Assembly: GCA_023548195.1 (NCBI GenBank)
Contig: JAJHZJ010000693.1
Location: 62,001-126,000, forward strand
DNA length: 64,000 bases
Reading direction: 5' to 3'
Origin: Bettongia penicillata ogilbyi
Lineage: Eukaryota; Chordata; Mammalia; Diprotodontia; Potoroidae
Shown here: piece by piece, positions 11,216-23,159 of the stretch
How positions within the stretch are numbered: position 1 is the stretch's first letter
How the letters are laid out: each line of letters opens with the position of its first letter
Notes under the pieces: generated by a model
Database searches by the model: none
Seen by the model: the letters and a program-made list of their open reading frames with translations, nothing else
Told to the model about the DNA's origin: nothing
Translations under genes and position numbers: made by a program

Positions 11216-11329
11216 TTCCCAACTACTTGGAGCAGAAAAAACAGATCGACACCTTCCATTTGAAAGTTGAGAGTTCTGATTGTCTTGAATTTTTATGTCA
11301 TTTTATGGGAAGGAGTTAATCCTGCATTC

Positions 11330-12110
11330 TTTTTTAAAAATTCTTTTTCAGATTTTAACTTATTCAATCAACAAAAATCTACTTCCTCTCCCTCACGTGC
11401 TCCACCCTAGAGAGAAAGAGAGAAAAACAAATTCCTAATTACAAAATGCAGTCAAGCAAAAAAAAAAAAAAAACAACATTCTCATATTGGCCTTGACTAG
11501 GCAAATATATATTTTTTAAATTAAATTTTATTTTTATAAATATATTTTAAAATATATTTAAATTATGTATTTTAATATATATTAAGAATATGCTATCTTT
11601 ATTTAAATTTTCAGATCGTCATTCTCAGCCCACCCCACTTGCCTCCACCTTTCACTAAGAAAGCAAGAAAAAAACCGTTTATTTATAATCAAGCAAAATA
11701 AATTCCCAAATTGACCATGTGAAAAAGAAGTCTAATTGGCACCTGACTACATAACCTTTCTATCTAGGAATAGGTAACATGTTTCGTCACGTGTCCTCTG
11801 GTATCATGATTGGTCATTAGACCAATCTGAATTCCTACATCTTTCAAAGTTGTTTGTCTTTACAAAATTGTTGTTGTTATGTAAGTTTTTCTCCTGGTTC
11901 TGTTCACTTCTGTTTCATGCAATTTTTTTTCCTCTGAAACGATCCCTTCATCATTTATTGCACCACAATGATATTCCATCACATTCATACACCATAATTT
12001 GTTCATCCATTTCACAATTGATGGTTACTTCCTCTGTTTCCAACTCTTTGTCTCTACAAAAAGAGCTGCCCTACATATTTTTGCACATCTTTAGAGTTTG
12101 TTTTGTTTAG
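11330..12110 (-). mobile_element. LINE-1 3' end, antisense, with the 3'UTR present twice
   Basis: 11590-12110 is the complement of L1 3'UTR plus ORF2 C-terminus: ATTCCCAAATTGACCATG, TCCTCTGGTATCATGATTGG, CAAAGTTGTTTGTC, TTCTCCTGGTTCTGTTCAC, then CCATAATTTGTTCATCC and AAAAGAGCTGCCCTACATAT. The last two are the complement of the 'LWYM' and 'FIAAL' regions read in the sense L1 at 13724. 11330-11525 is a second, partial copy of the same 3'UTR (GCAGTCAAGCAAAA), separated by AT-rich sequence. Confidence 0.72.
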
Positions 12111-12114
12111 GACT

Positions 12115-13690
12115 AATCCCTCTGTTAATTTACCCCGCTTCTTATATCTTCCTTTCTTCTCTCTTTTTCCTTCAATTTCTTTGTTGAATGAAATATATTT
12201 CTGTGCTTTCTGTGTGTATTTTTCTTTTCCTTGGTCAGTTTAAATGAAATTGAGGGTCAGGTTTTGCCTGCACTTCCTACTCCTTCCTCCTCATTTGTAT
12301 AAACTTTTTCTACTTGCGCATCCCGATTATATGAGAATTTTCCCCCTCCTTTCTTTCCCCTTTCTCCTCCTACTATATTCATCTTTCCCTATATTTCCAT
12401 TCTTCTTTTGTGATCATCTAAAGTTGTCCTGTTGAATGGCTCCCAAGTCCTCTCCCTAATTAGATTCCCTCTATAACACCTGACAATTAAAATGTTCATA
12501 GGAGGCATATAGATCATCTTTCCATATTAGAATATAAACAGTTTATAAACAAGGATAAACTGATTGATGGAGTCCTTGCATTTCCACTTTGCCAGTCCAG
12601 TTAGAAGAGATCTGGCAAGTTCTCTTTTGGGATTTCTTGAAATGTGATGTGTAGACTTTTCTTTTTTCTTTCTTTTTTTTTGTTGTTTTTTGTTTTGTTT
12701 TGTTTGTTTGTTTGTTTGTTTGTTTTGCTTATAGATTTCAGGTACTCCAGGGATAATAAAATTTTTCCTCAGTCTGTTTTCTAGGCCAGTTCTTTTTTTC
12801 CTTGCACCTTCATCTTATTTCCCCCCCCCGCAGTATTTTTACTTTGTTTTAATAGTTAATATTTCTTGTTTCATAAAATTATTGTCTTCTAATTGGCCCA
12901 TCTTAATTTTCAGAGAGTTTGTTGCTTATAAGAGATTTATCTTATGCCAAGATGTTAATTTCTTTTCTAATTCCTTCTTTCATAACTCATTTCTTTTCCA
13001 TTTTCCCCCTCTAGTTCTCACATTTCATGGATAAAATCATTGTAAACTCTTTAAAAAATCCCAACAACCTTTTCTTCATATCATCTAGGAATTCTAGTTT
13101 AACTTGTGTTCAGGCTGTGATTTTCTTTGAGACTTTACTTGCAGCTGTTTTGGAATAATTTTCTTCTTCTGTGTTTGTGTCTTGAGTGCCCTGGTCATCA
13201 TAATAGATTTTTATGGTGGGATTCCTTTTGTTTTCTCATTCTTCCATTCAATTTTGGATTTTGTTTGGGGGCTGGGCTTTGTGCCCTTTTGATAGGAAGA
13301 CTTGAGTTGTTCTTGCTGCCTGCTTCCTTGGGAGGTTTGTGTTATTCCAAGATCTCAAGGACAGATTAGGCTGGTGATCTGCAAGTTTTCAGTGTGTCCA
13401 AAATATTCTGATCCAGAATGAAGTCTGATCACTGCCTTCCTGATCTGAGTCCTGCAAGTTTCTGACTTGAATTTAGATTTGAGCAACATACCTGCGAGCT
13501 TACCCCAGTTGCAGTTTCAGTAGATTGAATCATTATCAGCCAGATGGAAAGTCTGTTGTTTGAAAGTGAGAGAATTATTTATTCCTCTTTGGTCTAGTAT
13601 TTTTGTCATCATAGGCTTCAGAAGCTCACGCACATTTTCTAGATCTGTTTACAGGTGGTATGTCAGCTATATTTCTTCATGCTTGCCCCC
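12115..13690 (-). mobile_element. Probable antisense LINE-1 5' region (HAL1-like relic)
   Basis: This T-rich stretch continues from the antisense L1 3' end. It has features I associate with the complement of marsupial L1 5'UTR/ORF1: TTAGAATATAAACAGTTTA, TTCTCTTTTGGGATTTCTTG and CATCATAATAGATTTTTATG. ORF1 lying next to the ORF2 C-terminus, with no reverse transcriptase between, would fit a half-L1 or an internally deleted copy. It includes a T/TTTG-rich run at 12670-12728. The family assignment is from memory. Confidence 0.42.
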
Positions 13691-13723
13691 ACCCCAGATC
13701 TGGGGTCAAGAAGACCTGAGTCA

Positions 13724-14744
13724 GTCAAAGGATATGAACAGGCAATTTTCAGGGGAAGAAATCAAAGATATCTATAATCATATGAAAAAGTACTCTAAAT
13801 CACTATTGATTAGAGAGATGCAAATCAAAACAACTCTGAGGTACCACATCACACCTATAAGATTGGCAAACATGACAGAACAAGAAAATGATAAATGCTG
13901 GAGAGGATGTGGGAGAGTTGGAACACTAATTCATTGTTGGTGGAGCTGTGAGATCATCCAACCCTTCTGGAGAATGGTTTGGAACTATGCCCAAAGGGCT
14001 ACAAAAATGTGGATACCCTTTGACCCAGCAATATCGCTACTAGTACTGTATCCCCAAGAGATTATAAAAACGGGAAAGGGTCCCACGTGTACAAAAATAT
14101 TTATAGCAGCACTCGTTGTGGTAGCCAAAAACTGGAAGTCAAGGGGATGCCCATCAACTGGGGAATGGCTGAATAAATTATGGTATATGAATGTAATGGA
14201 GTACTATTGCACCATAAGAAATGATGAACAAGAAGACTTCAGTGAGGCCTGGAAGGACTTATATGACCTGATGCTGAGCAAAAGGAGCAGAACCAGGAGA
14301 ACTTTGTGCACAACGACGACCACAGTGTGCGAGAGTTTTTTTCTGGTAGACTTGGAACTTTGTAAAAACACAAGAACTTACTGAGAAAAAAAAAATCCCA
14401 ATGTCGGTCTTCTAAGGCAAAATGCCTTCCACACTCAGAGAAAGAAATATGGAAGTCATTCGCAGAATGTAGCAGATCATGTTTGTGTGTGGGTGGGTTT
14501 CAGTGTATTATGTTTTGATTTGTTATATAATTTCTTCCATTTATTTTAGTTCGACTACATAGCATGACTATAGTGAAAATGTGCTCAATAGGAAAGTATA
14601 TGTAGAACCTATACAAAATTGTATGCTGTCATGGGGAGGGAGGGGGGTAGTGGGGGGAAGGTGCAGGGGGGATAAAATCCTAATTTTAAGGAAATCATTG
14701 TAAAACATTAAAAATAAAAATAAATAAAGAAAAAAAGAAAAAAA
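13724..14744 (+). mobile_element. 5'-truncated LINE-1 with ORF2 C-terminus, 3'UTR and A-rich tail
   Basis: The insertion is bounded by a perfect 16-bp duplication, AAGAAGACCTGAGTCA, at 13708-13723 and 14745-14760. The ORF2 C-terminal frame is still open from 13724 to 14381. Recognisable parts in order are YHITPIRLANM, CWRGCGRVGTLIHCWW, PFDPAISLL, KIFIAALVVVAKNW, CPSTGEWLNKLWYM and MEYYC. The HCWW cysteine region is the typical L1 C-terminal motif. The 3'UTR contains a G-rich run (14634-14670), as in many L1s, and ends in an A-rich tail with AATAAA-like words. The protein start of the 274-codon open frame (13560) lies in older flanking DNA, so its first 55 or so residues are not L1. Domains for endonuclease and reverse transcriptase are missing, so it cannot move. 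Confidence 0.92.
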
Positions 14745-14760
14745 AAGAAGACCTGAGTCA

Positions 14761-14955
14761 AATTTGACCTCAGACACTTGCTAGTAAGCAAATCTTGAAT
14801 AACTCACTTAAACTCTGTCTCGGCTTCCTCATCTGCAAAATGGAAATGATAACACCTACCTCTCAGGGCTGTTGTGAGGATTAAATTAGATAGTATTTTT
14901 AGAGTGCTTTGCAAACCTTAAAGTGCTATATAAACACTAGCTATTAGTATTTCTG
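14761..14955 (+). mobile_element. MIR 3' portion interrupted by the L1
   Basis: AATTTGACCTCAGACACTTG continues the SINE head that is cut at 13723 (GATCTGGGGTCAAGAAGACC). It then runs through CCTCATCTGCAAAATGG, GGGCTGTTGTGAGGATTAAA and GCTATATAAACACTAGCTAT. Confidence 0.8.
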
Positions 14956-15089
14956 ACCCTGAATTCTTGAAGCTTGTGGTCATGGAACACAATTTCTGAA
15001 AGGTGGTACCAAAGTACCACCAACATTCTGAAAGGTACCAAGCTGCAAAGGTTTTAAACAGTCTCAGTGATGAACAACACCTGCTTTCC

Positions 15090-15625
15090 AAGGACCATAA
15101 CTAGAGGTCATTTAATTTAACTTGTCATTTTATATATGAAGAAGCTGAAAACCAGGGAAGTCAGATGACTTACCCAAAGTCACATGGGTAATAAGTAGCA
15201 GAGATGGTTTTATTCTAAAGGTAAGGCTGTTATACTCGCTGTTCCACTTGGATCCCTGGGGTCATACCCTGTTATCTAGAGTTGTTGCTTGGAGGCATGT
15301 CCACTCATACCTGAATGAGCAGAGACTCATCATTTACACTTTTCAGTAAGATGATAGAACACTGAGCCTTTTCATTTGCCCTGCTGCTATGTTCTTCCCA
15401 CCCCTAGGCATTACCATTTGTACTGGGGACACCTAGAACTTGCCACCAGTTTTGTTATACCCTACATTGGGTCTTTGTATCTGTTAGGCAGCTAAACTTC
15501 CTATTTATGTATTTATCCTCCTATTAGAATGTGGGCCCTAGAGATCAAGGAACTTCTTTTATTTGTGTTCTCAATGCCTGGAACATACTCATCCATTAAT
15601 CAATGCCTTTACATTCCATTCTACT
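15090..15625. mobile_element. MIR (-) and LINE-2 3' end (+)
   Basis: 15090-15260 shows ACTTACCCAAAGTCACATGG in complement order. 15470-15620 shows CTCCTATTAGAATGTGGGCC and TCAATGCCTGGAACATACTC. Confidence 0.55.
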
Positions 15626-15639
15626 GAAAGGTGGTTGTA

Positions 15640-16300
15640 GAGTGATGGACTTTTTTGACCACAGTGAACCATAAAGCTTCTCACAAAAACATCTCAAAGA
15701 AGGGTTGATTTTAGTTTAGTTTCTTGAAGACAGCAGGACTTGGAGCTCTAGATGGGATCATGGCACCCCAGGCAAACTTCACCTGAAATGCATCCTCCCT
15801 TTTCAAATTCCAGCTGAGTCTCAATGCATCAAAAAGATGTCAGGACATGAAACAGACGGCATGTCTTTCCACACGTACATATTAATAGAAAGGCAATGCT
15901 CAGTGCATATCCAAGCAATCTCAGAGGCAGGGATGACATTTCATGAATAAACATTCGTTAAACAGTTATGAGTGACCATCAAAATTATTTCATGGGTGCA
16001 AATTAAAGGTTACGTTGGAGTCTGGTTGATTCATTTTCTCCTCTCCATGTTTTCACAGTCTAACCCACAAGAAGAGCTCCTAAGGAGGATTATTATAGAA
16101 CCTTTCTCCAAAGTGTCAATGCTTTTCCCTTTTATCTTTCCTTAACTCCCCTTATCAACAGGCACAATTGTTTCCTCCTAATAGCACCATTAAATCTGCA
16201 TTTTTATCAGACAATGAACTAGTGTCTTGATTGGCCCACCCACAGAGACATCTTCTGCAGAACCTAGGAACCTTGGTCTTCTAGTAGAGACAGTTCTTAA
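15640..16300. other. Repeat-free block, candidate conserved non-coding element
   Basis: About 650 bp with no known repeat signature, rich in AT-core motifs such as TTTCATGAATAAACATTC (about 15940) and ATTAAATCTGC (about 16190). There is no reading frame with splice context. Confidence 0.3.
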
Positions 16301-16309
16301 ACTCTTTAG

Positions 16310-16545
16310 TCATTCATTAATTCACTAATTAATTCATTCAACAGCATTTAAGTATTTACTATGGGCTAGGCAATTATTCTGGGGCTAGAGATACAAGGAC
16401 AAAAGCAGAAACAGTCCCTACCTTCAAGGATTACATTATAATGGAGAAACTACTGGCACTCCGGTAACTAAATACAATTACATACAAAAGAATTATACCA
16501 AGTAATGAGCTGGAAGGGGGTGCAAACAATTTAGGGATCAATTAA
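16310..16545 (-). mobile_element. LINE-2-related repeat
   Basis: TTCAACAGCATTTAAGTATT, TACTATGGGCTAGGCA, ATACAAGGACAAAAG and CCTACCTTCAAGGATTACA follow the common 'aagcatttattaagcacctact' repeat. Confidence 0.6.
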
Positions 16546-17260
16546 CACAAATAAATAAGCAAATAAAATAGTCCTTGAATTCAAGATTACTTTCTCTCAA
16601 GGAAAACCACACATACAGGGAGATGCAAATGGTTCTATTGACTAGAATGTAGTGTGTGAAAGTTAGTGGTGTTCCTTTGGAGGAACTTCTCTTTGGGGAG
16701 GCTACTTCATGATCATTTCTGGACTCCAGTGATGCATCCACAGAGGGGAAGCCCTAAATGCAGGATGCTGGTTGCCTCATTTCAGAGATAATAGGACAAG
16801 ATCTAAGTCTGACTCAACAGGTGTCAACAGAAGACCTTACCATTTATTACTTTTTTTGTCAATTGTCTTAATTTTCTTCAGAATGGAGCCTGAAATGCTA
16901 AAAATATCCATTTTAAGAAACATTTGGATCTTTAAAAAAGATTTTTTTTTAAAAAAAGCAGGCTAATGTAATAATTCAGAAAGGATAGGCTGAGGCTAGA
17001 TTGTCGGGGATTTTTAAGACCAAAGACATTCTTATAAAGTGTATTTTGCAATGGGATACTGAAAAGGAGTGATCAGATGAGTAGAAGGAAAACCAGGAAG
17101 GTGAAACATCATGAAACCCAGGGAGACATGTGGATCCTGGAAGACATGCCCAATTTATTGTCTTCAGTGTATTTGAAGATCGGTCCTAGGGGGTTAGGGA
17201 TTCATCTTGTTCTGTATTAGAGGACAAAAAACCAAGAGCAATTGGTAAAAGTTGAAGAGG
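16546..17260. other. Mostly unassigned; weak L2-like part
   Basis: 16960-17110 resembles complemented L2 ('taatgtaataattcag', 'gtgatcagatgag'). The rest shows nothing clear. Confidence 0.3.
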
Positions 17261-17264
17261 TAGA

Positions 17265-17460
17265 TTTAGGGATCTATGTCAAGAAAAACAAGTAATTAAT
17301 GTTGTCCAAAAATAGAGGGAATACCTTAAGAGAAGATGGTTTCTCATTATGGAAGTCTTTAAGCAGAAGCTGGGCAGCTATTTGTTGGGGATATTTAGTC
17401 CAATATAAACAATGAACTCCTCTGAGGTCCTTTCAACTCTAAGATTCTGAAAGTCTCTCA
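17265..17460 (+). mobile_element. L3/CR1 3' end
   Basis: GGAAGTCTTTAAGCAGAAGC, TCCTCTGAGGTCCTTTCAAC and AAGATTCTGAAAG, close to the ATTCTATG-type terminus of CR1 elements. Confidence 0.65.
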
Positions 17461-17539
17461 CTCTTAATGGACTTTTGTCAACAGAGATGAAACTTATATG
17501 AAGGCATGGAGCTAGACCAGAGGACCCCTGGTTCGACCT

Positions 17540-17860
17540 TCTGTATGCCAGTTAGTTTAGGATCTTAGATCTCAAAATGGAAGGAACCTCGGTGGTTATC
17601 TGATCACTCTGTACACCATCAAAGGAGTTACCTCATCAAAGAAGTTAAGTTACTTGCCCAAGGTCACACTGGGAGTAAGAGACAGAATTGGGATATGAAA
17701 ACATGTCATAAAGTCATAGATTTTGAGTTGGAAGGGACCTCAGAAACCACCAAACCATGCTGCTCTTATTTTACAGGTGAGGTCACAAAGGTGAGTGACA
17801 TGGTCAAGGTCACAAAGCTAGTGATTTGAATTTGGAGCCATCTTTTCATTATTCCACAGA
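17540..17860 (-). mobile_element. Two MIR copies
   Basis: CTTGCCCAAGGTCACACTGG (about 17652) and TTATTTTACAGGTGAGG with AAGGTCACAAAGCTAGTGA (about 17767-17825). Confidence 0.6.
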
Positions 17861-18450
17861 GACTCTAGTTCCAAATCTCTGCTCTCTGAATGCTTATGAA
17901 TTTCTTGGAGATAAGGGAAGAATTCTCTACTAGAATGTTCAGATCTGGAGCTGCAGCAAGTTTGGAAGCTAGACTGTTTCTGAGATGAGTGTGTCTTAGT
18001 GCAGCTGCATTACTCACACTCTGGGAAGCCACCGGTAAAGTTGGGGGACTTCATGTTGCCTGGCTGGGGGTCACTGCCTCAGTCCCATTCACCTGAGAGG
18101 TCACCACTGGCATTAGAACTTCCTGTCATACCTATCTGTCATCTTCAGGATTAGAAAACTCCAAGGGTCGAATCTGCTTTGTCTTCTGTCACTGCAATGT
18201 CTGCCTTCTGTCGTCCTCCTTGTCAATCAAGGCTGCCCTTGTGACTTCCTCTCTTCACAGTGGCTTCTTCCATACACCAGAGCCTCTGAAGACCTGGCAA
18301 ATTCAAGAGTAAACTGTGAGGGGAGAGCAGGAATCTTTGCCTTAGCCCTATCCCCAGGTGCCCTTTGGAGTTGTTCTACTAGAGGAAAGCTTGAGTACAC
18401 CCCACCCCTCTCTCTTCATAATGCTCCCCTCTCTCTACCATCTTTCTCTC
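17861..18450. other. No recognisable feature
   Basis: Mixed, somewhat GC-richer sequence. No exon-like block was found. Confidence 0.3.
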
Positions 18451-18600
18451 CTTACTTTCTCTAGATATATGTGTGTACATATATGTGTATATATGTGTAC
18501 ATACTTCTATACATATATATGTATGTATTATGATAGATTATAGATGTATATATAATATACACACATAAATGTACAATCTATCAATCTACCTGTTTGTTTA

Positions 18601-18777
<177 letters not shown>

Positions 18778-18779
18778 TA

Positions 18780-18965
18780 AGTCACAGCATGGTAGTGGAA
18801 ATAACCTTGCATTTAGAATCAGAAAGCCTCGGTTCCAATTCTGGCTTTGTCATTCACTATCTGGGATTTTGGGTCAGTCGTGTTACTTCTCTGGAGCTCA
18901 TTTTCACATGTGCAAAATGAGGGGGTTGACAAGATACTTCCAATTCTAAATTTATGATCATCTAA
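18780..18965 (+). mobile_element. MIR
   Basis: CATGGTAGTGGAAATAACC head, CGGTTCCAATTCTGGCTTTG box B, TGCAAAATGAGGGGGTTGAC. Confidence 0.6.
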
Positions 18966-19063
18966 GCAGTCCTTAGGTATCCCTTCTTCCACAGCCAATG
19001 CCCAGGCACCACAGATGATTATGAGTTTGGGGAAGCACTACATTCTAAATCATTCCATGAAAT

Positions 19064-19208
19064 AGACAGATAGATAGGCAAGCAGAGATTCAGTCAGAAA
19101 GATTCATAGAAGAATGGATGGATGGATAGACAGATGGATTAATAGATGGATAGATAAGATAGATACGGAGATAGAGGAATGGATAGATAGCTATATAGAC
19201 AGACAGAC

Positions 19209-19258
<50 letters not shown>
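19064..19258. repeat. GATA/GACA tetranucleotide array
   Basis: Imperfect GATA and GACA units lead into a pure GATA run at 19210-19258. Confidence 0.9.
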
Positions 19259-19530
19259 GACATATATTAAGCCATTACTATATACCAGGTAGCATGCTAA
19301 GTGGTAGGAATAAGTGAGAAGGGAATAATGTCTGCCATAAAGGAGCTCACAAGCTAATCAGTGAAGACAACATAAAAAGGGGAATTACAAGATATGTGTG
19401 TGGGGAGTGGGTGGGAAAAATAGACAGAAAAGGGGATGGGAAGGACACCCAAATGGGGTCAATATAGCAGATAAAGTAGAGGAAGATTCCATGGTTGAGG
19501 GATATTATGTACTTTAAAAATGTTCTCCTT
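19259..19530 (-). mobile_element. LINE-2-related repeat
   Basis: TATTAAGCCATTACTATATA, CCAGGTAGCATGCTAAG and AAAGGAGCTCACAAGCTAA. Confidence 0.5.
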
Positions 19531-19619
19531 TGCTGCCCAGAGATGTGTCCATTTATTTACTTTTAAAAGGAAAAACCTTTTCTTACCACTTTAGAATTTG
19601 AACTGGAAATTCCCATCTC

Positions 19620-19960
19620 TGCCCGGAATCCAGTGATCATAGATTTAACCCCAGAAGAGACCCTAGAGATCATCACAATAACCTCATTTTTATTTTTTGT
19701 TTCTTTTTTTTGCAAATGAAGAAACAGTTCTAGAAGGCTTCAATAGCTTTGTGAAGATTATCTCTGTGCATAGGAGTCCATGAGATAAAATAATGGCAAG
19801 GGTACTGGCTCTCAAGTCAAAATCCTAGGTGCGAATCTCACCTGTAATGACCTCATCTACCTGTGTGACCTCACAGTTCCCTCATCTGTAAAATGAAGGG
19901 ATTGGACAATATGACCTCTAACATTCCTCCTAGCCCTAAGATCTTGATCCGCAAAGTGGT
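19620..19960. mobile_element. MIR (-) then MIR (+)
   Basis: 19640-19770 is the complement type (CCTAGAGATCATCACAATAA). 19780-19950 is sense, with GCGAATCTCACCTGTAATG and CATCTGTAAAATGAAGGG. Confidence 0.5.
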
Positions 19961-19999
19961 GGGTCCCAAATGAAATGGGGCTGGCCTAGGGGACTTCTA

Positions 20000-20730
20000 A
20001 AGTTCCTTCTAATGACCCCAGTTTCTCTAACTACAAATTGAGCTCTTTACCATCTCATATTTTCTTTTTCAATTTCATTATTCTGCCTGCCATTATGACC
20101 ATGGCCCCATCTTCTGTTGGATGAAAAGAACTATTTAGACACAGACTCCTAGGACTTTGCTCAGGTGCCTTGGAGGGGTAACTCAGAAAGCCCTTGATAG
20201 GCTGTAAGCAGACACCATCAAAGCCCTTTTACAGTCTTTAGGAATCAAGGCTCTATTGACAGAAGATGAAACTTATTGACACATCAGGAGGCGGTCCTGT
20301 TTGGTCTTCAGTAAAGGGTAGAGACGGATGTGTGTCTGAAAACGTTCTTCTTCTGTCATTCATCAACCCCTCTTTGTTGGTGCATAAGTAGGAATGAGCA
20401 CATTGAACAAATCCATCATTAAGTTGCCTGGCACTTTGAAAGAGAAGGAGGGCGGGGTCCAAGGTAGTGATGGATAAAGGGCCTATTCATGGGCTGGCTC
20501 AATGGGGGAATGGCGGACAGGTGGAAGAGTGAAGAGGGGTCTATAAATGACTCTGATTACATCCATTAATCAGGCCTACTCATACAGAGTTGTTAATTCT
20601 TCAGCTCCTTACATACTTACCTAGTCTTTGAGTATCCTGATGTCAATGACTTGGAAATTACTTTTCCAAAGTTCAAGACTTGGGGACTTGGTTTCCTTGA
20701 TGAGTCAAGAACCAGGACAGGAAAAAGTTG
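20000..20730. other. Mostly repeat-free
   Basis: 20080-20640 has no family I can name. It includes GTTAATTCTTCAGC and CATTAAGTTGCCTGGC. It is a weaker candidate for conserved non-coding sequence than the other blocks listed. Confidence 0.25.
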
Positions 20731-20919
20731 TGAGGTCAGAGATTTTGGACTGGAGGGAACTTTAGAGGTTATCTAGGATATCCCAACTTCATTTTATGAA
20801 TGAGCAAATGCTCAGAGGTAAAGAAATGGCGGGCTCTTACACTGAGTGTTTGGGCTGTGGGGAGATGCAAATGTCTACAATCTCCATAACCTCCATAACA
20901 ACCCAGTTAACCTGGGTAA

Positions 20920-21290
20920 TAATAAGGAGGAAATGCTTGAGAAAATGGGGAAGGAGACAGAAATAGAAGAGGAAGCACAAGAGAAGGGAGACAGGGATGT
21001 AGGAAGAAGATAAGGTGGAAAGTGAAAGAGATGGAGGAGAAAGAGAGACAAGGGAAGAAGGAGAAAGAAAAGGAGGATGAGAAAGAAGAGCTAGCCTTTA
21101 GCTCTTTAAGGTTGGCAAGATGTTTAACATATATTATTTTGCTTGATCTTCTCAACAACCTTGTGATACAGGTGTTACTATTTATCCACATTTTATAGAT
21201 GAGGAAAGTAAGACTTAAGAAGGTTAAGTGACTCATGCAACGTTTCAACTAATAAACCCAAGGTGAGCCTGGTAATTCTAACCCATTCAG
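20920..21290. repeat. Purine-rich tract, then antisense MIR
   Basis: 20935-21090 is almost all A/G. 21100-21285 holds TAGATGAGGAAAGTAAGA and TTAAGTGACTCATGCAACG, the MIR complement. Confidence 0.6.
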
Positions 21291-21879
21291 TGCAAGGGAC
21301 ACAAATCCATCCTTTTGGATTAAACTCTTGTAGAGGGCTGCCAATCCTTCTGTCCTAGACCCTTCTCTCAGCCCTTGCCCTCAGTCATTGGCATTATCGA
21401 CCCATTGTTGTTATTGAGAAGTCAAGAATGAATAGAGCTGATGTCCATTCCCTTTGTAGGGTAAAAATCTAATCCCTTTGAGTGAGTTGTCTCAATTCTC
21501 AGGATTCAGTTTCATCATCCTTTAAGTGAGGCAGATAGACAATATGATTCCTAAGGTCCGTTGCAGGTGTGAGCCTGATGATACTAATTGACTTCTAAAG
21601 CTCTTTTATATATCCTTCTAGTCATTTCAATTCAATAAATTTTTATTAAACACTTACTATATGCAAGGCACTCTCCTATGGTGGTTTCAGAGCACAAGTA
21701 TTCCCTCTACTGGGTTAAGGCAAAATAAATCATTCTGCCTGAATGAATTCTTGACCTGAGACACTTCGGGGGCAATAATTAAGGATTGTCAAACCTGTTA
21801 TACCCCAGAATCTGTTTGGGAATGACTCAGATGGAGAAAGAAGTATCTTGGACTAGAGATACCATTTTTTCACCTTAAA

Positions 21880-22410
21880 CTATAGGGAGTCGCACTATTT
21901 AGTTCATTATTTAGTTCAAGAGGTGTCTTTCATAGGAGCTGTGGTTGGACCAAGTGAATCACATCTTGGTGTCTGGTACCGATTGAATCTCACCCAATCA
22001 GTCACTAAGCATCTGAGCGCTGTGTCTCATCTATCATTCGCTGCCTGAGTCCAGGGGTGCCTGGTACCTTAAAGTTTCTGAAGTCTGACCAGGGAGCTTT
22101 CTCCAGCCCTCCTCCCCCAACTCATCTATCACTCACTACCAGATCCACTCAGGCAGTAAATTCTGGAGAAGAATTCTGCATGGAGATTTCACCCCAGCCC
22201 TTTGTTCTCCATGGGCAATTAACTTCCTAGAGCATTAAATACAGGAGAGCTGCTTAATTAAAAAAAAATTAACACACACACACAAACACCACTGACATTG
22301 AGGGGATTTCAGCTCATGCAACTCAGAATAGCTCCGATTTAGATACATAAACTCAGTTCCAGGGAATAAATATGTAAGTAATTGACATTGTTTTGTATGG
22401 GAAGGCTAAG
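21880..22410. other. Repeat-free block, candidate conserved non-coding element
   Basis: The block has an ATTGAATCTCACCCAATCAG segment with a CCAAT core, GGCAATTAACTTCC and GCTTAATTAA homeodomain-type cores, and a short CA run at 22274-22285. No coding signature was seen. Confidence 0.3.
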
Positions 22411-22419
22411 TTCTGTCCA

Positions 22420-23140
22420 TCACTCTTGGGCACTGAAGGTCTATTGAGGAACTCTGAGAACAGGCTGACAGCAAGAAAAAAAAATGACCAAAGGGACCCA
22501 GACATCTCTGCACTCATCATAACTTATTGTTGTTTCTCAGTTAACTTATGCTTCAGTTATGAAAAATAGCTTTCTTTTTATCATGGTCCTTCCTTTACAT
22601 CCCAATTAAGGGATGGGAGAAAGCATTCTGAGATGAGCATGGAATGTCATCCTATAGATGTCTCCCTTCCCCATTATTGGGGTCCAAATGCCAGGCACAT
22701 TTTCCTCTGAGCCAAACTTCTGAATCCCAGCCTTTGAGGTTTTGACCCTAGACTATTAGTGGAGGTGCAGTGATGCTGGTTTTTCTCTCTTACCATGAAA
22801 CCATTTGCAATTGAAATTGATGGAGCCAGTGGTGGTTGGCTTTCTGTGTTCACAGGGAAATTTATGATGATGGTGAACTTGGCCTCTGTTGACTAGAGGT
22901 CCACCAGACTCTGTCAGGTTTTATCTTCATTTGTGTTTGAGCTGGGCTAGCCATCAAATGAGGTTTTCTAATTATAATTGTTCTTTGTCTGAAAAAATGG
23001 AGGCAGTATGACTATCTGGGGAGGGGGCCACCAGTTCTCTTGCCATTATATCCTTAGTACTTTTGAGTCTCCCATCAAGGCATAGCTCTGGTAACTATCA
23101 CTTACATGGTGTTTAGTGTTCGCTTTGACCCAAAAATTAC
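22420..23140. other. No recognisable feature
   Basis: Unassigned sequence. I see no repeat hallmark or exon. Confidence 0.3.
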
Positions 23141-23159
23141 TCCCCCCCTTTTTTAAAAA

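Noticed and set aside
13560..14384. 274-codon open frame, longest in the window, as a gene
   Set aside because: From about residue 56 it is the C-terminus of L1 ORF2 inside a 5'-truncated insertion; the first 55 residues come from older flanking DNA. No promoter, splice signals or complete domain.
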